DNA of 64,000 nt from Verrucomicrobiota bacterium (GTDB lineage: Bacteria; Verrucomicrobiota; Verrucomicrobiia; Methylacidiphilales; UBA1321): assembly GCA_013285645.1 (NCBI GenBank), contig JABDHJ010000002.1, forward strand, positions 171,303-235,302, given 5' to 3'. The position numbers were made by a program, and so were the translations under genes. This document shows positions 1 to 7,687 of the stretch, in pieces. The first letter of the stretch is position 1. The number at the start of each line of letters is the position of its first letter. The notes under the pieces were generated by a model, which worked only from the letters and a program-made list of their open reading frames with translations, had not been told where the DNA came from and ran no database searches.

Positions 1-185
1 AACGCCAGCGCCAGCGCAAAGAAAACAAGGGAAGAGAAGGGCTCGGTAGAGATGAGAAAAGAAGTGGCCTCTGAAGCCTCGGGCGGTAGTGAGGAAAAAA
101 TTTTCCAATCGAGGGGATTGGTGAAATTAAGGGCAACGCCGATCCCAATGCACAGCAGCATCAGGAGATCTCGAAACATATTCAT
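1..185 (-). CDS. Partial membrane protein, N-terminal end only
   Basis: An open frame reads leftward from ATG at 185 (a second in-frame ATG lies at 179) and runs off the window edge, giving 61 residues. It begins MNMFRDLLMLLCIGIGVALN, a short basic start followed by a hydrophobic stretch, then a polar loop with PLDW and a second hydrophobic stretch (SSLVFFALALAL) at the edge. This suggests an integral membrane protein or a signal anchor. It lies 54 bp downstream of the recN stop on the same strand. I do not recognise a family. Confidence 0.5.
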   Translation of the reverse strand, partial: MNMFRDLLMLLCIGIGVALNFTNPLDWKIFSSLPPEASEATSFLISTEPFSSLVFFALALA

Positions 186-239
186 AGGTTTGGGAAATCC
201 ATCTGTGTCTTAGTCCTTTGTCTTCGCAAATTCAAGAGG

Positions 240-1913
240 CTATTTGTCGGCCTCGGTTAACAGGCTCTTCGCCAGTGCCAGTGCCGCCGCCGTTTGTCCG
301 CCGAGCATCCGGGCCAGTTCACGCTCGCGCGCCGGGCCTTCCAGCCGTGTCAATTCGGTCAGCGTCCGGTTTTGTTTCACCTTTTTCTCGACGGCAAAGT
401 GGTTTTGTCCCTGCGCAGCAACCTGCGGCAGGTGGGTAATGCAAAGCACCTGGTGCGATCGTCCCAATCCGCGCAATTTCTTCCCGACCTGTCCCGCCGT
501 TTCGCCACCCACGTTGGCGTCGACCTCGTCGAAAATCAGGATCGGAATTTCGTCCACTTCGGCGAGGGTCGTCTTGACGGCCAGCATCACGCGGGCCATT
601 TCGCCGCTCGAAGCAATCGCGCGCAAGGGACGCGCCGCTTCACCGGGATTAGGCGCGAAAATAAATTCGACGTGATCGCCTCCGGAAGCGCCTAAAGACG
701 GGGCCGGAGTAAGTTCGATTTGAAAGACCGCTTTGTTGAAGCCGAGCGCGCGTAATTCCTGGGAAATTTTCTCGCCGAGCGGTCCGGCAATTTTGTGTCG
801 TGCCTTGGAAAGTTCGGCCGCCGCTTTTTCGAGCGCAGCACGGGCCGCTTTTTCCCGCTGGGCCAGCGCGGCGAGAAATTCCGAACTGCCTTCAAGCGCG
901 GCTAATTGGGTCTCGGCGTTTTTACCGAAGGCCAGGACGGCTTCGACCGTTCCACCGTATTTCCGCTTCAAGCTCTGCACGAGATTAAGCCGGTCTTCGA
1001 GTTGACGGAGTTGGGCCGGATCGAGATCGACCCGTTCCGCTCGCTCCTGCACCGTGGCCGCCAGTTCCTGAAGCTGGGCGATGATCTGTCGATTCAACGC
1101 CTCAGCCTCGGAGATCGAGTCGTCCATGCGTTGCCAGGCCGTGAGGGCCCGTTCCACTTGGGCAAGTTGGGTGAGCGCGGCATTCTCCGAGTCGTTGATC
1201 AGGGAAGTGATGATGGATGCTTGTTCGAGGATGCTCTGGGCATGAGAGGCGGCACGATATTCGTTTTCAATCCGGACATCGTCCTCGGGCGCAAGTTTCG
1301 CCGATTGGATTTCGCCGACTTGATGTTTCAAGAGCGAGAGCCGTTGCTCGCGCTCGCTTTCGCTGATTTCCAGCGAGGCCCGTTCCTGTTCGATCTCGCG
1401 CAAGGCACGATAGGTGGTTGCGCAGCCGGTGCGTAAGAGGCCGAGCTTGCCATAGGCATCGAGCAACTCGGCCTGCTTCTCCGTGGCCAACAACGATTGA
1501 TGATCATGCGGCCCGTGCACATCAACCAGTAAATCGCCCACGCTTTTCAGCCCCACGAGTGGCACCGGACTGCCGTTGATGAATTGCCGGTTGGCGCCTG
1601 CCGCAGAGAGACTGCGCTTGAGCAAAAGCGCGCGGCCATCGCAGGGTTCAGCGCCGATCTCCGCCAGCATCTCCTGGATTTGTTTCAGCCGATTTTTATC
1701 CGTGAGATCGAGCTCGGCTTCAACCGAGCAGGCATCGGCGCCGGTGCGGATAAGGGTCTTGTCGGCGCGCTCGCCGAGCAAAAGACTGAGCGCATCGATC
1801 AGGATCGATTTGCCTGCGCCGGTCTCGCCGGTGAGCGTGTTGAAGCCGGGCCCGAGTTCCCAGGTCAGGTCTTCAATCAGCGCCAGATTCCGAATGCGGA
1901 GCGAAACGAGCAT
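240..1913 (-). CDS. recN: DNA repair protein RecN
   Basis: SMC-like ATPase of double-strand-break repair, acting on chromosomal DNA in the cytoplasm. The 557 residues match the usual RecN length of about 550. The N-terminus has the RecN start LRIRNLALIEDLTWEL and Walker A GETGAGKS at residues 29-36. A long helical, Ala/Glu/Gln-rich coiled-coil arm occupies the middle. The C-terminal half carries the ABC signature-like segment ASSGEMARVMLA and Walker B ILIFDEVDANVGG, then the switch region CITHLPQVAAQG. The start ATG sits directly before the conserved beta strand, so no shorter start is likely. No LexA box was seen upstream. Confidence 0.96.
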   Translation of the reverse strand: MLVSLRIRNLALIEDLTWELGPGFNTLTGETGAGKSILIDALSLLLGERADKTLIRTGADACSVEAELDLTDKNRLKQIQEMLAEIGAEPCDGRALLLKRSLSAAGANRQFINGSPVPLVGLKSVGDLLVDVHGPHDHQSLLATEKQAELLDAYGKLGLLRTGCATTYRALREIEQERASLEISESEREQRLSLLKHQVGEIQSAKLAPEDDVRIENEYRAASHAQSILEQASIITSLINDSENAALTQLAQVERALTAWQRMDDSISEAEALNRQIIAQLQELAATVQERAERVDLDPAQLRQLEDRLNLVQSLKRKYGGTVEAVLAFGKNAETQLAALEGSSEFLAALAQREKAARAALEKAAAELSKARHKIAGPLGEKISQELRALGFNKAVFQIELTPAPSLGASGGDHVEFIFAPNPGEAARPLRAIASSGEMARVMLAVKTTLAEVDEIPILIFDEVDANVGGETAGQVGKKLRGLGRSHQVLCITHLPQVAAQGQNHFAVEKKVKQNRTLTELTRLEGPARERELARMLGGQTAAALALAKSLLTEADK

Positions 1914-1971
1914 GGTGAAAATTAGAGAGTATTAGGTTGAGGCGAAAGCTTGTTGTTGGACCGGTAAAAAA

Positions 1972-2137
1972 TTAACAGGAAAACATGAAGACATGAAATA
2001 CATGAAGCAGACTTTGAGGGAAATGGGTTTCCTCCTCGTTCCCAAGTTTCACTTGGGAATGCCCTTGTCCGCGCAATTTCATTGCTCGGCCCCCATGCTT
2101 CCTTCACGTATTTCATGTCTTCATGTTTTCCTGTTAA
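1972..2137. repeat. Nested inverted repeat (36-bp arms) overlapping the end of the next gene
   Basis: The arms 1972-2007 and 2102-2137 are reverse complements with one mismatch (core AACAGGAAAACATGAAGAC). Between them lies another palindromic family, CGTTCCCAAG...CTTGGGAA, around 2035-2090, which recurs at 4704, 28801, 36148 and 54376. The right arm supplies the last codons and the TGA stop of the flavoprotein gene that ends at 2121. As RNA the whole unit could fold into a long hairpin between two minus-strand genes, and it may act as a terminator or mRNA 3' end. Confidence 0.8.
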
Positions 2138-3419
2138 AAAATTGCTGAACTCCCTGTGCAGCCCGTGTGGCAGTAGAGAAACAACCTTGGAGAAGATAAC
2201 CCCCGGTGGGAGCATCCCAATCGATCATCTCTCCCGCGCAAAAAAGTCCGGGATGGGGCTTGAGCATGAGGTGATCATCGAGTTCCGCCCAGGGGACACC
2301 GCCTGCAGTGGAGATGGCTTCGTCGATAGGACGGGGGCCGCGCAGGGGCAGGGGAAAAGCCCGGGCCAGCGTGACTATTTTTTCTGCCGAATCGAAAGGG
2401 GCATGAACTTCAAGTAAGGCTTGGGCGGCCTTGTTGAGACGCCAGGCGCGAGCGGCTTTTTCCACCAAACTCTGTTTACCGGTGGCGGCCTGGAGCTTCA
2501 ACATCAGTTGATCGAGAGAAAAGGCGGGCTTCAAGTCGAGGGTGATTTGTGGTTTTATCATGGTTCGCAGGATGCGGCCCAGTTGATAGATCGCGCCGCC
2601 TTCAATTCCATATTTGGTGATGAGTAATTCTCCAGCGACCGATTCGCCTTCGGCGCGGACGATGATATTCTTGAGGGGCAGGCCTTCTGCCCGGGCGAGA
2701 AAACTTTCCGGCCAATCGACTTCGTAGCCGCAGTTGGCTGGGGTGAGGGGAGTTATCGGAATGCCAGCTTCGGAAAAAAGTTTCACCCAGCCGCCGTCCG
2801 ATCCGGTTTGTGGCCACGATGCGCCGCCCAGGGCGAAGATCACGGCGCGCGCCTGAAAATTAACTTCGCCTTGAGGAGAGGTGAACGTCATCTCCCAAGA
2901 GCTTCCGAGGTAGCCGCCGCTGTCCCTAGCGGCGGATGCTTTATTCGACGTACTTTGCCTGTCCGTTCCGCCGCTAGGGACAGCGGCGGCTACCTCGGAG
3001 GTTTGCCGAAATCCCGTAAGCTCATGCCGAGGTCGAAAACTCACCCCCTGCTTCCGCAACCGCTCGATCCACCGGCGGAGCAGCGGCGCCGCCTGCTTGC
3101 TTTCCGGAAATACCCGTCCACTCGTGCCGATAAAAGTTTCGATTCCGAGTTCTTTTGCCCAAGCACGAAGATCATCCGGAGAAAAATCAGCCAGCAGACC
3201 GCGCCAACGTTCCGGCGAATTCCCATATCGTGCCGGAAAATTCTCGACCGATTCCGAGTGCGTCAGATTAAGTCCACCCCGCCCAGCTACCAAAAATTTT
3301 CGCCCCACAGACGGTTTGTGATCCGCCAGCACCGTGCGCAAACCCGCCGCAGAAACCAGTTCCGCCGCGCGGAGACCGGCTGGTCCGCCGCCTACGATGA
3401 TTACGTCGCACGTTGTCAT
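2121..3419 (-). CDS. HI0933/YhiN (BaiN)-like FAD-dependent flavoprotein
   Basis: Predicted NAD(P)/FAD-binding oxidoreductase, 432 residues. The N-terminus has the dinucleotide-binding motif VIIVGGGPAGLRAAE and the family hallmark GRKFLVAGRGGLNLTHSE near residues 39-56; the C-terminus has GLFCAGEMIDWDAPTGGYLLQGC, the second FAD-contact region of this family. The substrate is unknown. Residues 141-172 are encoded exactly by a 96-bp palindromic repeat (2904-2999), giving a low-complexity insert (SEVAAAVPSGG...SAARDSGGYLG) foreign to the fold. The last few residues and the stop come from another repeat arm. The frame is otherwise intact, so the gene is probably still functional with a surface loop, but activity could be affected. 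Confidence 0.9.
   Translation of the reverse strand: MTTCDVIIVGGGPAGLRAAELVSAAGLRTVLADHKPSVGRKFLVAGRGGLNLTHSESVENFPARYGNSPERWRGLLADFSPDDLRAWAKELGIETFIGTSGRVFPESKQAAPLLRRWIERLRKQGVSFRPRHELTGFRQTSEVAAAVPSGGTDRQSTSNKASAARDSGGYLGSSWEMTFTSPQGEVNFQARAVIFALGGASWPQTGSDGGWVKLFSEAGIPITPLTPANCGYEVDWPESFLARAEGLPLKNIIVRAEGESVAGELLITKYGIEGGAIYQLGRILRTMIKPQITLDLKPAFSLDQLMLKLQAATGKQSLVEKAARAWRLNKAAQALLEVHAPFDSAEKIVTLARAFPLPLRGPRPIDEAISTAGGVPWAELDDHLMLKPHPGLFCAGEMIDWDAPTGGYLLQGCFSTATRAAQGVQQFFNRKT
2904..2999. repeat. 96-bp palindromic repeat R1 inserted in frame in a gene
   Basis: Two inverted arms (TCCGAGGTAGCCGCCGCTGT at each end when read inward) contain the core CCGCTGTCCCTAGCGG and a short spacer. The element spans exactly 32 codons and introduces no stop in the frame of the flavoprotein. 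Related R1 units occur between genes at 4757-4787, 12271-12302 and 60929-60960, so this is a dispersed family and not part of the enzyme. Confidence 0.85.
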
Positions 3420-3466
3420 GGATTCAGAATGGCACGAAAAAGTGACGGGGCGGTAGCCTTAGAAAA

Positions 3467-3507
3467 CCTAGATATCCTAAAGCACCTAAAAAGATAGGAT
3501 ATTTAGG
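3467..3507. repeat. Short hairpin in intergenic region
   Basis: CCTAGATATCCTA and TAGGATATTTAGG form 13-bp arms with one mismatch around a 15-base loop. It lies in the 212-bp gap between the start of the leftward flavoprotein gene and the rightward secreted-protein gene. No T-tract follows, so it may be a repeat or operator and not a terminator. Confidence 0.45.
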
Positions 3508-3631
3508 ATAAGTAGGAGGAAAGGGCTGGGAAGCATGACCAAATTAACGAAATTGGGGAAGGAGCTTATGGACGGATTGGGCAGATGGAGTTCTTGTCGA
3601 GAGGACGGTTCTGGGTCAGGTTAGGGATTCT

Positions 3632-4108
3632 ATGCGCATTGTAGTCTTATTATGGGTGATGGTTCTTTTGGTGATGGCTGTGCCTGGGCATGCGGCGGGG
3701 CCCGATGAAAGCAAATGGCTTATCTCATATCCGGTTCCGGAGGACGTGAAGGCGATTACGGTAACGCTCTCCTATTGTTTCTGGGACCCGAAGATCGATG
3801 GGGACCTGGCCTCGAAGAAGGTGCTGCTGACGACGATTCAGGTGAAGATTGAACCGGGACAGAAGACCATTCCGATCCAGATTCTTCTTAATGGAGGGAA
3901 ATCGGTGGTGATTGTGGGCAAGCAACTTTTCCGCGGAAAGGGACGTTTCCTCGACACGTCGTTTGTGCGGGCGGCGACGCCGAAGCCCAATTACGATGGC
4001 ACTTATGTGCTGGCGCAGAAGCCGGGTGATCCGAAAAATCCGGCGCCCATGGGTCAGGTGGATGAGGCTTCCGCATGGATTGAGCTTGGAATCGACCTGA
4101 AACCGTGA
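3632..4108 (+). CDS. Hypothetical exported protein
   Basis: 158 residues with a clear Sec signal peptide (MRIVVLLWVMVLLVMAVPGHAA, cleavage expected after GHAA). The mature part is beta-rich with repeated Val/Ile-Thr strands and no cysteines. I do not recognise the family. It ends 12 bp before rfaE2 on the same strand, so the two may be co-transcribed. A periplasmic or envelope role is suggested only by the signal peptide and the neighbour. Confidence 0.65.
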   Translation: MRIVVLLWVMVLLVMAVPGHAAGPDESKWLISYPVPEDVKAITVTLSYCFWDPKIDGDLASKKVLLTTIQVKIEPGQKTIPIQILLNGGKSVVIVGKQLFRGKGRFLDTSFVRAATPKPNYDGTYVLAQKPGDPKNPAPMGQVDEASAWIELGIDLKP

Positions 4109-4120
4109 CGAAAGTAGGAG

Positions 4121-4609
4121 ATGTCTTCCGGTAAAATTTTGAGTCTTGATGAGGTGGCTGCCTACCGCACGAATTTGCGGAAGGAGGGGCGCACTGTGGT
4201 CGCGACCAATGGTTGCTTTGATCTGCTGCATATCGGGCATTTGCGTTACTTGACCGAGGCGCGGGCCTTTGGCGATTTTCTCTGGGTTGGCCTGAACGGC
4301 GATGCCTCGGTGCACGAGTTGAAAGGACCGGGACGTCCGCTCGTGCCGGAGGCGGATCGTGCGGAGTTGCTCGCCGCGTGGCGCATTGTGGATGCGGTGA
4401 CGGTTTTTCCAGAGGTTCGCGCGACCGATTTTCTGCGCGTGGTGCAGCCGGATGTTTATGTGAAGGGCGGGGATTATACGGCGGAGTCGCTTAATCCCGA
4501 GGAGGGCGCGGCGTTGAAGGCATGTGGGGCGCGGATCGAGATCGTGCATTTGGTGCCGGGGAAATCGACGACGAGCCTCGTTAAGAAGATGACGGAGAAG
4601 AAGGATTAG
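4121..4609 (+). CDS. rfaE2: D-glycero-beta-D-manno-heptose 1-phosphate adenylyltransferase (RfaE domain II)
   Basis: Transfers AMP from ATP to heptose 1-phosphate to make ADP-heptose for LPS inner core. The 162 residues equal the C-terminal half of HldE as a free-standing protein. The nucleotidyltransferase signature NGCFDLLHIGHLRYL is near residue 30, followed by VGLNGDASV, the segment KGPGRPLVPEADRAELLAA and KGGDYT, and then GKSTTSLVKK near the end (the counterpart of the ISTT motif). The kinase half (RfaE1) is not in this window. Its presence implies heptose-containing LPS. Confidence 0.93.
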   Translation: MSSGKILSLDEVAAYRTNLRKEGRTVVATNGCFDLLHIGHLRYLTEARAFGDFLWVGLNGDASVHELKGPGRPLVPEADRAELLAAWRIVDAVTVFPEVRATDFLRVVQPDVYVKGGDYTAESLNPEEGAALKACGARIEIVHLVPGKSTTSLVKKMTEKKD

Positions 4610-4703
4610 CCGTCGGGGGACGGGGAAGCAGACCAAATTGCCAAATTTTCGAAATTACTAAATTGGGAAGGAGGGGGAAGGCAATGAAGTTGCACAGACA
4701 ATT

Positions 4704-4787
4704 GCGTTCCCAAACACGCACGCGTGAAGGAGTTTGGGAACGAGGGAGGATGGAACATCCGCCGCTAGGGACAGCGGCGGCTACCTA
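4704..4787. repeat. Intergenic repeats: R4-type palindrome plus R1 unit
   Basis: 4704-4746 is a variant of the CGTTCCCAAA...TTTGGGAACG family and 4757-4787 is the CCGCCGCTAGGGACAGCGGC unit (R1). They fill the gap upstream of the ABC ATPase, whose ATG follows the R1 unit by only 5 bp, so the repeat must lie in the 5' leader or promoter of that gene. Confidence 0.75.
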
Positions 4788-4792
4788 CTAAT

Positions 4793-5464
4793 ATGATACG
4801 TATTGAGAACGCGACGAAGCTTTATGGGCGCACGGGGCCGGATGGGGCGGCGGTGCATGCGCTTAATGGAGTGAGTCTGCACATCGAGCATGGGGAATTC
4901 GTGGCGATCATGGGGCCGAGCGGTTGCGGGAAGAGCACGCTGTTGCATGTGCTGGGCGGGCTGGATGTCCTGACTAGTGGGGAGATTTTTCTGGAGGATG
5001 AGCCGATTCACAAATTGGATGAAGCGGGATTGACGCGGTTGCGCCGGAACAAGATCGGGTTTGTTTTCCAGTTCTTCAATTTGTTGCCGACGTTGACGGT
5101 GGAGGAAAATATCCGGTTGCCGGGAGTGCTGCAGAATGTGGCGACGGCGAAGATAGAGAGTCGTTCCATGGAATTATTGGCGGCGGTGGGGATGGAGCAT
5201 CGGGCGAGGCATCGGTTGCACCAGCTTTCGGGTGGGGAGATGCAGCGGGCGGCGTTGGCGCGGGCGCTCTTTATGGAGCCGCGCGTGTTGCTGGCGGATG
5301 AGCCGACGGGGAATCTGGATTCGGAGGCGAGTGCCAAAGTCGTAAAGCTTTTTCGGGAGATTGGGGAGAAGCATCGCACGACGATCGTGATGGTGACGCA
5401 TAGTCGGGATGTGGCGGCGGCGGCGCATCGTTTGGTGGAGATGCGGGATGGGCGGGTGGTGTGA
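4793..5464 (+). CDS. ABC transporter ATP-binding protein (LolD/MacB-type)
   Basis: Cytoplasmic ATPase subunit of 223 residues. It shows Walker A GPSGCGKST, the Q-loop in FVFQFFNLLPTLTVEEN, signature LSGGEMQRAALARAL, Walker B VLLADEPTGNLDSE and switch His in VMVTHSRDVA. The sequence pattern after Walker A and around the Q-loop is that of the LolD/MacB/FtsE-like group, which drives lipoprotein release or efflux and not solute import. No permease gene lies on either side, so its membrane partner must be elsewhere. It is followed by a convergent acyltransferase. Confidence 0.92.
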   Translation: MIRIENATKLYGRTGPDGAAVHALNGVSLHIEHGEFVAIMGPSGCGKSTLLHVLGGLDVLTSGEIFLEDEPIHKLDEAGLTRLRRNKIGFVFQFFNLLPTLTVEENIRLPGVLQNVATAKIESRSMELLAAVGMEHRARHRLHQLSGGEMQRAALARALFMEPRVLLADEPTGNLDSEASAKVVKLFREIGEKHRTTIVMVTHSRDVAAAAHRLVEMRDGRVV

Positions 5465-5559
5465 GTTGAGGGGCCTCTTGTTTGATGTGAACAACGAATT
5501 GTCCGCTGCTCCCAAAGACGGGATATGCTCCAAACAAGGAGCGCGCGTGGAGTTGTTGA

Positions 5560-6768
5560 TTACACAGACATCGTCTTCAAGGGAACGGCGAAGGCGGGAG
5601 TCGTCTTTTGAATTTTTTTAATAACGCGCTTACCAAGGGCAATGCTTGGACACTCGACATATCGATAAAAAAGATAGGAGAGGCCTAAAATGGGGAGCCA
5701 AGTGAACAGGCAAAATACAAATTGTATCAACGGATGAAGCGGATGAGAGAAGGCCCAGTTGATAAAATCCAGTGAGGCATCCAGCAAGGGCAGGTGAATC
5801 AAATAAGCGCTATAACTGACGATGCCGGCCCAACGTAAATGTTCGAGCGCGTGGCTTCTCCATGATGATAAAGAAAGGGTAGGACTTGGGCGGCTTAAGT
5901 AATATGCCATTGCGCAAGTCGAAGATAGGGCTGCCATGGTGAAGACAAGGGGACTTAAAGGCTTGAAGAAGTAAAAGCCGCATAAAAGAAGCGGCCAGAG
6001 AAAGCTCCATGCACTCCGGAAAGGCAGGGAGGCTCCTTTTAGATAGGCGTCAGCCAAGGCAGCACCGATGGACCAACTGAACCAAAAGCAAAGCGGTGAA
6101 TCCGTAAACCATCGTGAGAAATGACACATTGGATAAAGGAGAAGCAGAAGGCCGTCGGCGCCTCGCAAACCGATCTCGATCAGCCCTACGATCCACAGGG
6201 ATTTTTTCCAACCCAGGTGATCGGTCAACCAAAGGAGTGCCGGATAAAGCAGATAAAGCTGTGCCTCGACGGCAATACTCCAAAATGCCGGATTACCAAC
6301 TCCAAAGAAATACGTATTGCTAAAATTGTGGGCCAAAAATAAATGACTCAAGAGATCTTTCGTGCTTGTAGCGAAATGGTTCCAATCGCCACTGCTTCCT
6401 GAAACGAAATCGAGTCGAGTTGGATAAAAGGCAAAGGCGAAGAAAAGAAGGGCAAGCAGGTAGGGCGGATAAATCCTAAAAAAACGACGAATAAAAAATA
6501 TCCTGTAGTCTTTGTTCGCAGATCGTTGATGACTCAAATGAATACAGAATCCGCTAAGTGCAAAGAAGATTGGGACGCCTATAAATCCAAATGCAGCTGG
6601 AAAAATGAGATAGATGGACTTACTCGGTGATGCGCCGGGGAAGTATCCGGACCATGGCAGGTGGTCGATGACAAACGAGCCCCCGAGTGAATGGAAAAGA
6701 AAGACGGAAAGGATGGCTACCCCTCGAAAGTAATCCAAAAAAGGGATGTGCTCAGCCGTTGGCTTCAT
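5560..6768 (-). CDS. Acyltransferase family 3 membrane protein (OafA/YrhL-like)
   Basis: 402-residue multi-pass inner-membrane protein. It opens with the family hallmark IPFLDYFRGVAILSVFLFHS, where the His in HS is the presumed catalytic residue, and contains FFIRRFFRIYPPYLLALL and WSIAVEAQLYLLYP, both typical of family 3 O-acyltransferases that modify surface polysaccharides or glycolipids. About ten hydrophobic segments follow. The substrate cannot be read from the sequence. Base composition is slightly more AT-rich than its neighbours, as is common for surface-polysaccharide genes. Confidence 0.9.
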   Translation of the reverse strand: MKPTAEHIPFLDYFRGVAILSVFLFHSLGGSFVIDHLPWSGYFPGASPSKSIYLIFPAAFGFIGVPIFFALSGFCIHLSHQRSANKDYRIFFIRRFFRIYPPYLLALLFFAFAFYPTRLDFVSGSSGDWNHFATSTKDLLSHLFLAHNFSNTYFFGVGNPAFWSIAVEAQLYLLYPALLWLTDHLGWKKSLWIVGLIEIGLRGADGLLLLLYPMCHFSRWFTDSPLCFWFSWSIGAALADAYLKGASLPFRSAWSFLWPLLLCGFYFFKPLSPLVFTMAALSSTCAMAYYLSRPSPTLSLSSWRSHALEHLRWAGIVSYSAYLIHLPLLDASLDFINWAFSHPLHPLIQFVFCLFTWLPILGLSYLFYRYVECPSIALGKRVIKKIQKTTPAFAVPLKTMSV

Positions 6769-6924
6769 TTCAGGGGAAAACCTATGTCCGTGATTTCGAT
6801 CGTGTCAACAAGCTAATCCTGGCAATGGGCGTTTCTGAATGGAGTTTGGGAGCGAGGGAGAGTCGCTTCCTGCGCGCTTTGCGCGTCCGGGTAACAAGTA
6901 ACACGGGCTACCCGAAGGGGATAC

Positions 6925-6955
6925 AAAAAAGCCCCGATTTGGGTCGGGGCTTTTT
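6925..6955 (-). terminator. Rho-independent terminator after tsf
   Basis: GCCCCGA/TCGGGGC stem with a short loop, flanked by A6 on the left and T5 on the right in + orientation, so it can terminate either strand. It lies about 37 bp beyond the tsf stop and serves the leftward rpsB-tsf operon; the next leftward gene starts at 6768. Confidence 0.85.
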
Positions 6956-6991
6956 GCTGCACGTCGCACGGAGTGCGATGGCTACCGCTGA

Positions 6992-7633
6992 TTAGGAGGG
7001 CGTCACTTCCGGTTCGGCGGCGGGAGCGGCCTGGCCGGGGAGGGTTTCGCCGACTTGGAAGCGGGTGAAACGGCGGATGACGATGTTTTCGCCGAGTTCC
7101 GCGATCTTCGCGTTGAGCAGGTCATTGATCGTCTTGGTGTTGTCCTTCACGAACGTTTGTTCGAGCAGGCAGACGGTGCTGTAATACTTATCGACCTTGC
7201 CGGAGATAATCTTTTCGACCACGGCTTCGGGCTTGCCCTTGACTGAGGCGCTGGCGACGTCGCGTTCGACGGCGAGCAGGCTTTCGGGCACTTCATCGCG
7301 TTTGACGAAGAGCGGGGTGGCGGCGGCGACCTGGAGCGTGACGTCCTTGACGAAGGAGCGGAAGCTTTCGTTGCGGGCGACGAAGTCGGTCTCGCAATTG
7401 ATTTCGACGAGCACGCCGACTTTGTCGCCGACGTGGATGTAGGAGCCGATGACGCCTTCCTTGGCTTCGCGACCGGCTTTCTTGGACGCGGAGGCCGCGC
7501 CTTTTTTGCGGAGGATGCTGACGGCGGCTTCGAGGTCACCTTTGGCTTCGACGAGCGCTTTTTTGCAATCCATCATGCCCGCGTTGGTTTTTTCGCGGAG
7601 CTGTTTAACGAGTTCTGGGGAGATGTCGGACAT
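6992..7633 (-). CDS. tsf: Elongation factor Ts
   Basis: Guanine-nucleotide exchange factor for EF-Tu. It begins MSDISPELVKQLREKTNAGMMDCKKAL, the universal EF-Ts start (UBA-like domain, TxAGMMDCKKAL), followed by AVSILRKKG and the conserved VLVEINCETDFVARN. At 213 residues it is a short-form EF-Ts. I chose the ATG at 7633; an upstream in-frame ATG at 7663 exists only because a dispersed palindromic repeat (7651-7677) lies there. It is downstream of rpsB as in most bacteria, with 54 bp between. Confidence 0.95.
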   Translation of the reverse strand: MSDISPELVKQLREKTNAGMMDCKKALVEAKGDLEAAVSILRKKGAASASKKAGREAKEGVIGSYIHVGDKVGVLVEINCETDFVARNESFRSFVKDVTLQVAAATPLFVKRDEVPESLLAVERDVASASVKGKPEAVVEKIISGKVDKYYSTVCLLEQTFVKDNTKTINDLLNAKIAELGENIVIRRFTRFQVGETLPGQAAPAAEPEVTPS

Positions 7634-7650
7634 AGTTGTGGAGGGGAAAA

Positions 7651-7677
7651 GTGCGACGGTCATAGACCGCCGCTACA
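7651..7677. repeat. R7 palindromic unit in the rpsB-tsf spacer
   Basis: GCGACGGTCATAGACCGCCG, followed by CTACA, recurs as a complete palindrome at 52491-52521 (CTGTAGCG...CGCTACAG). Here it lies between rpsB and tsf, so it must be transcribed with the ribosomal operon. Confidence 0.7.
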
Positions 7678-7687
7678 TTAATTATAA

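Noticed and set aside
7634..7663. Ten-residue N-terminal extension of EF-Ts
   Set aside because: The upstream ATG falls in the R7 repeat; universal EF-Ts sequence starts at MSDIS.
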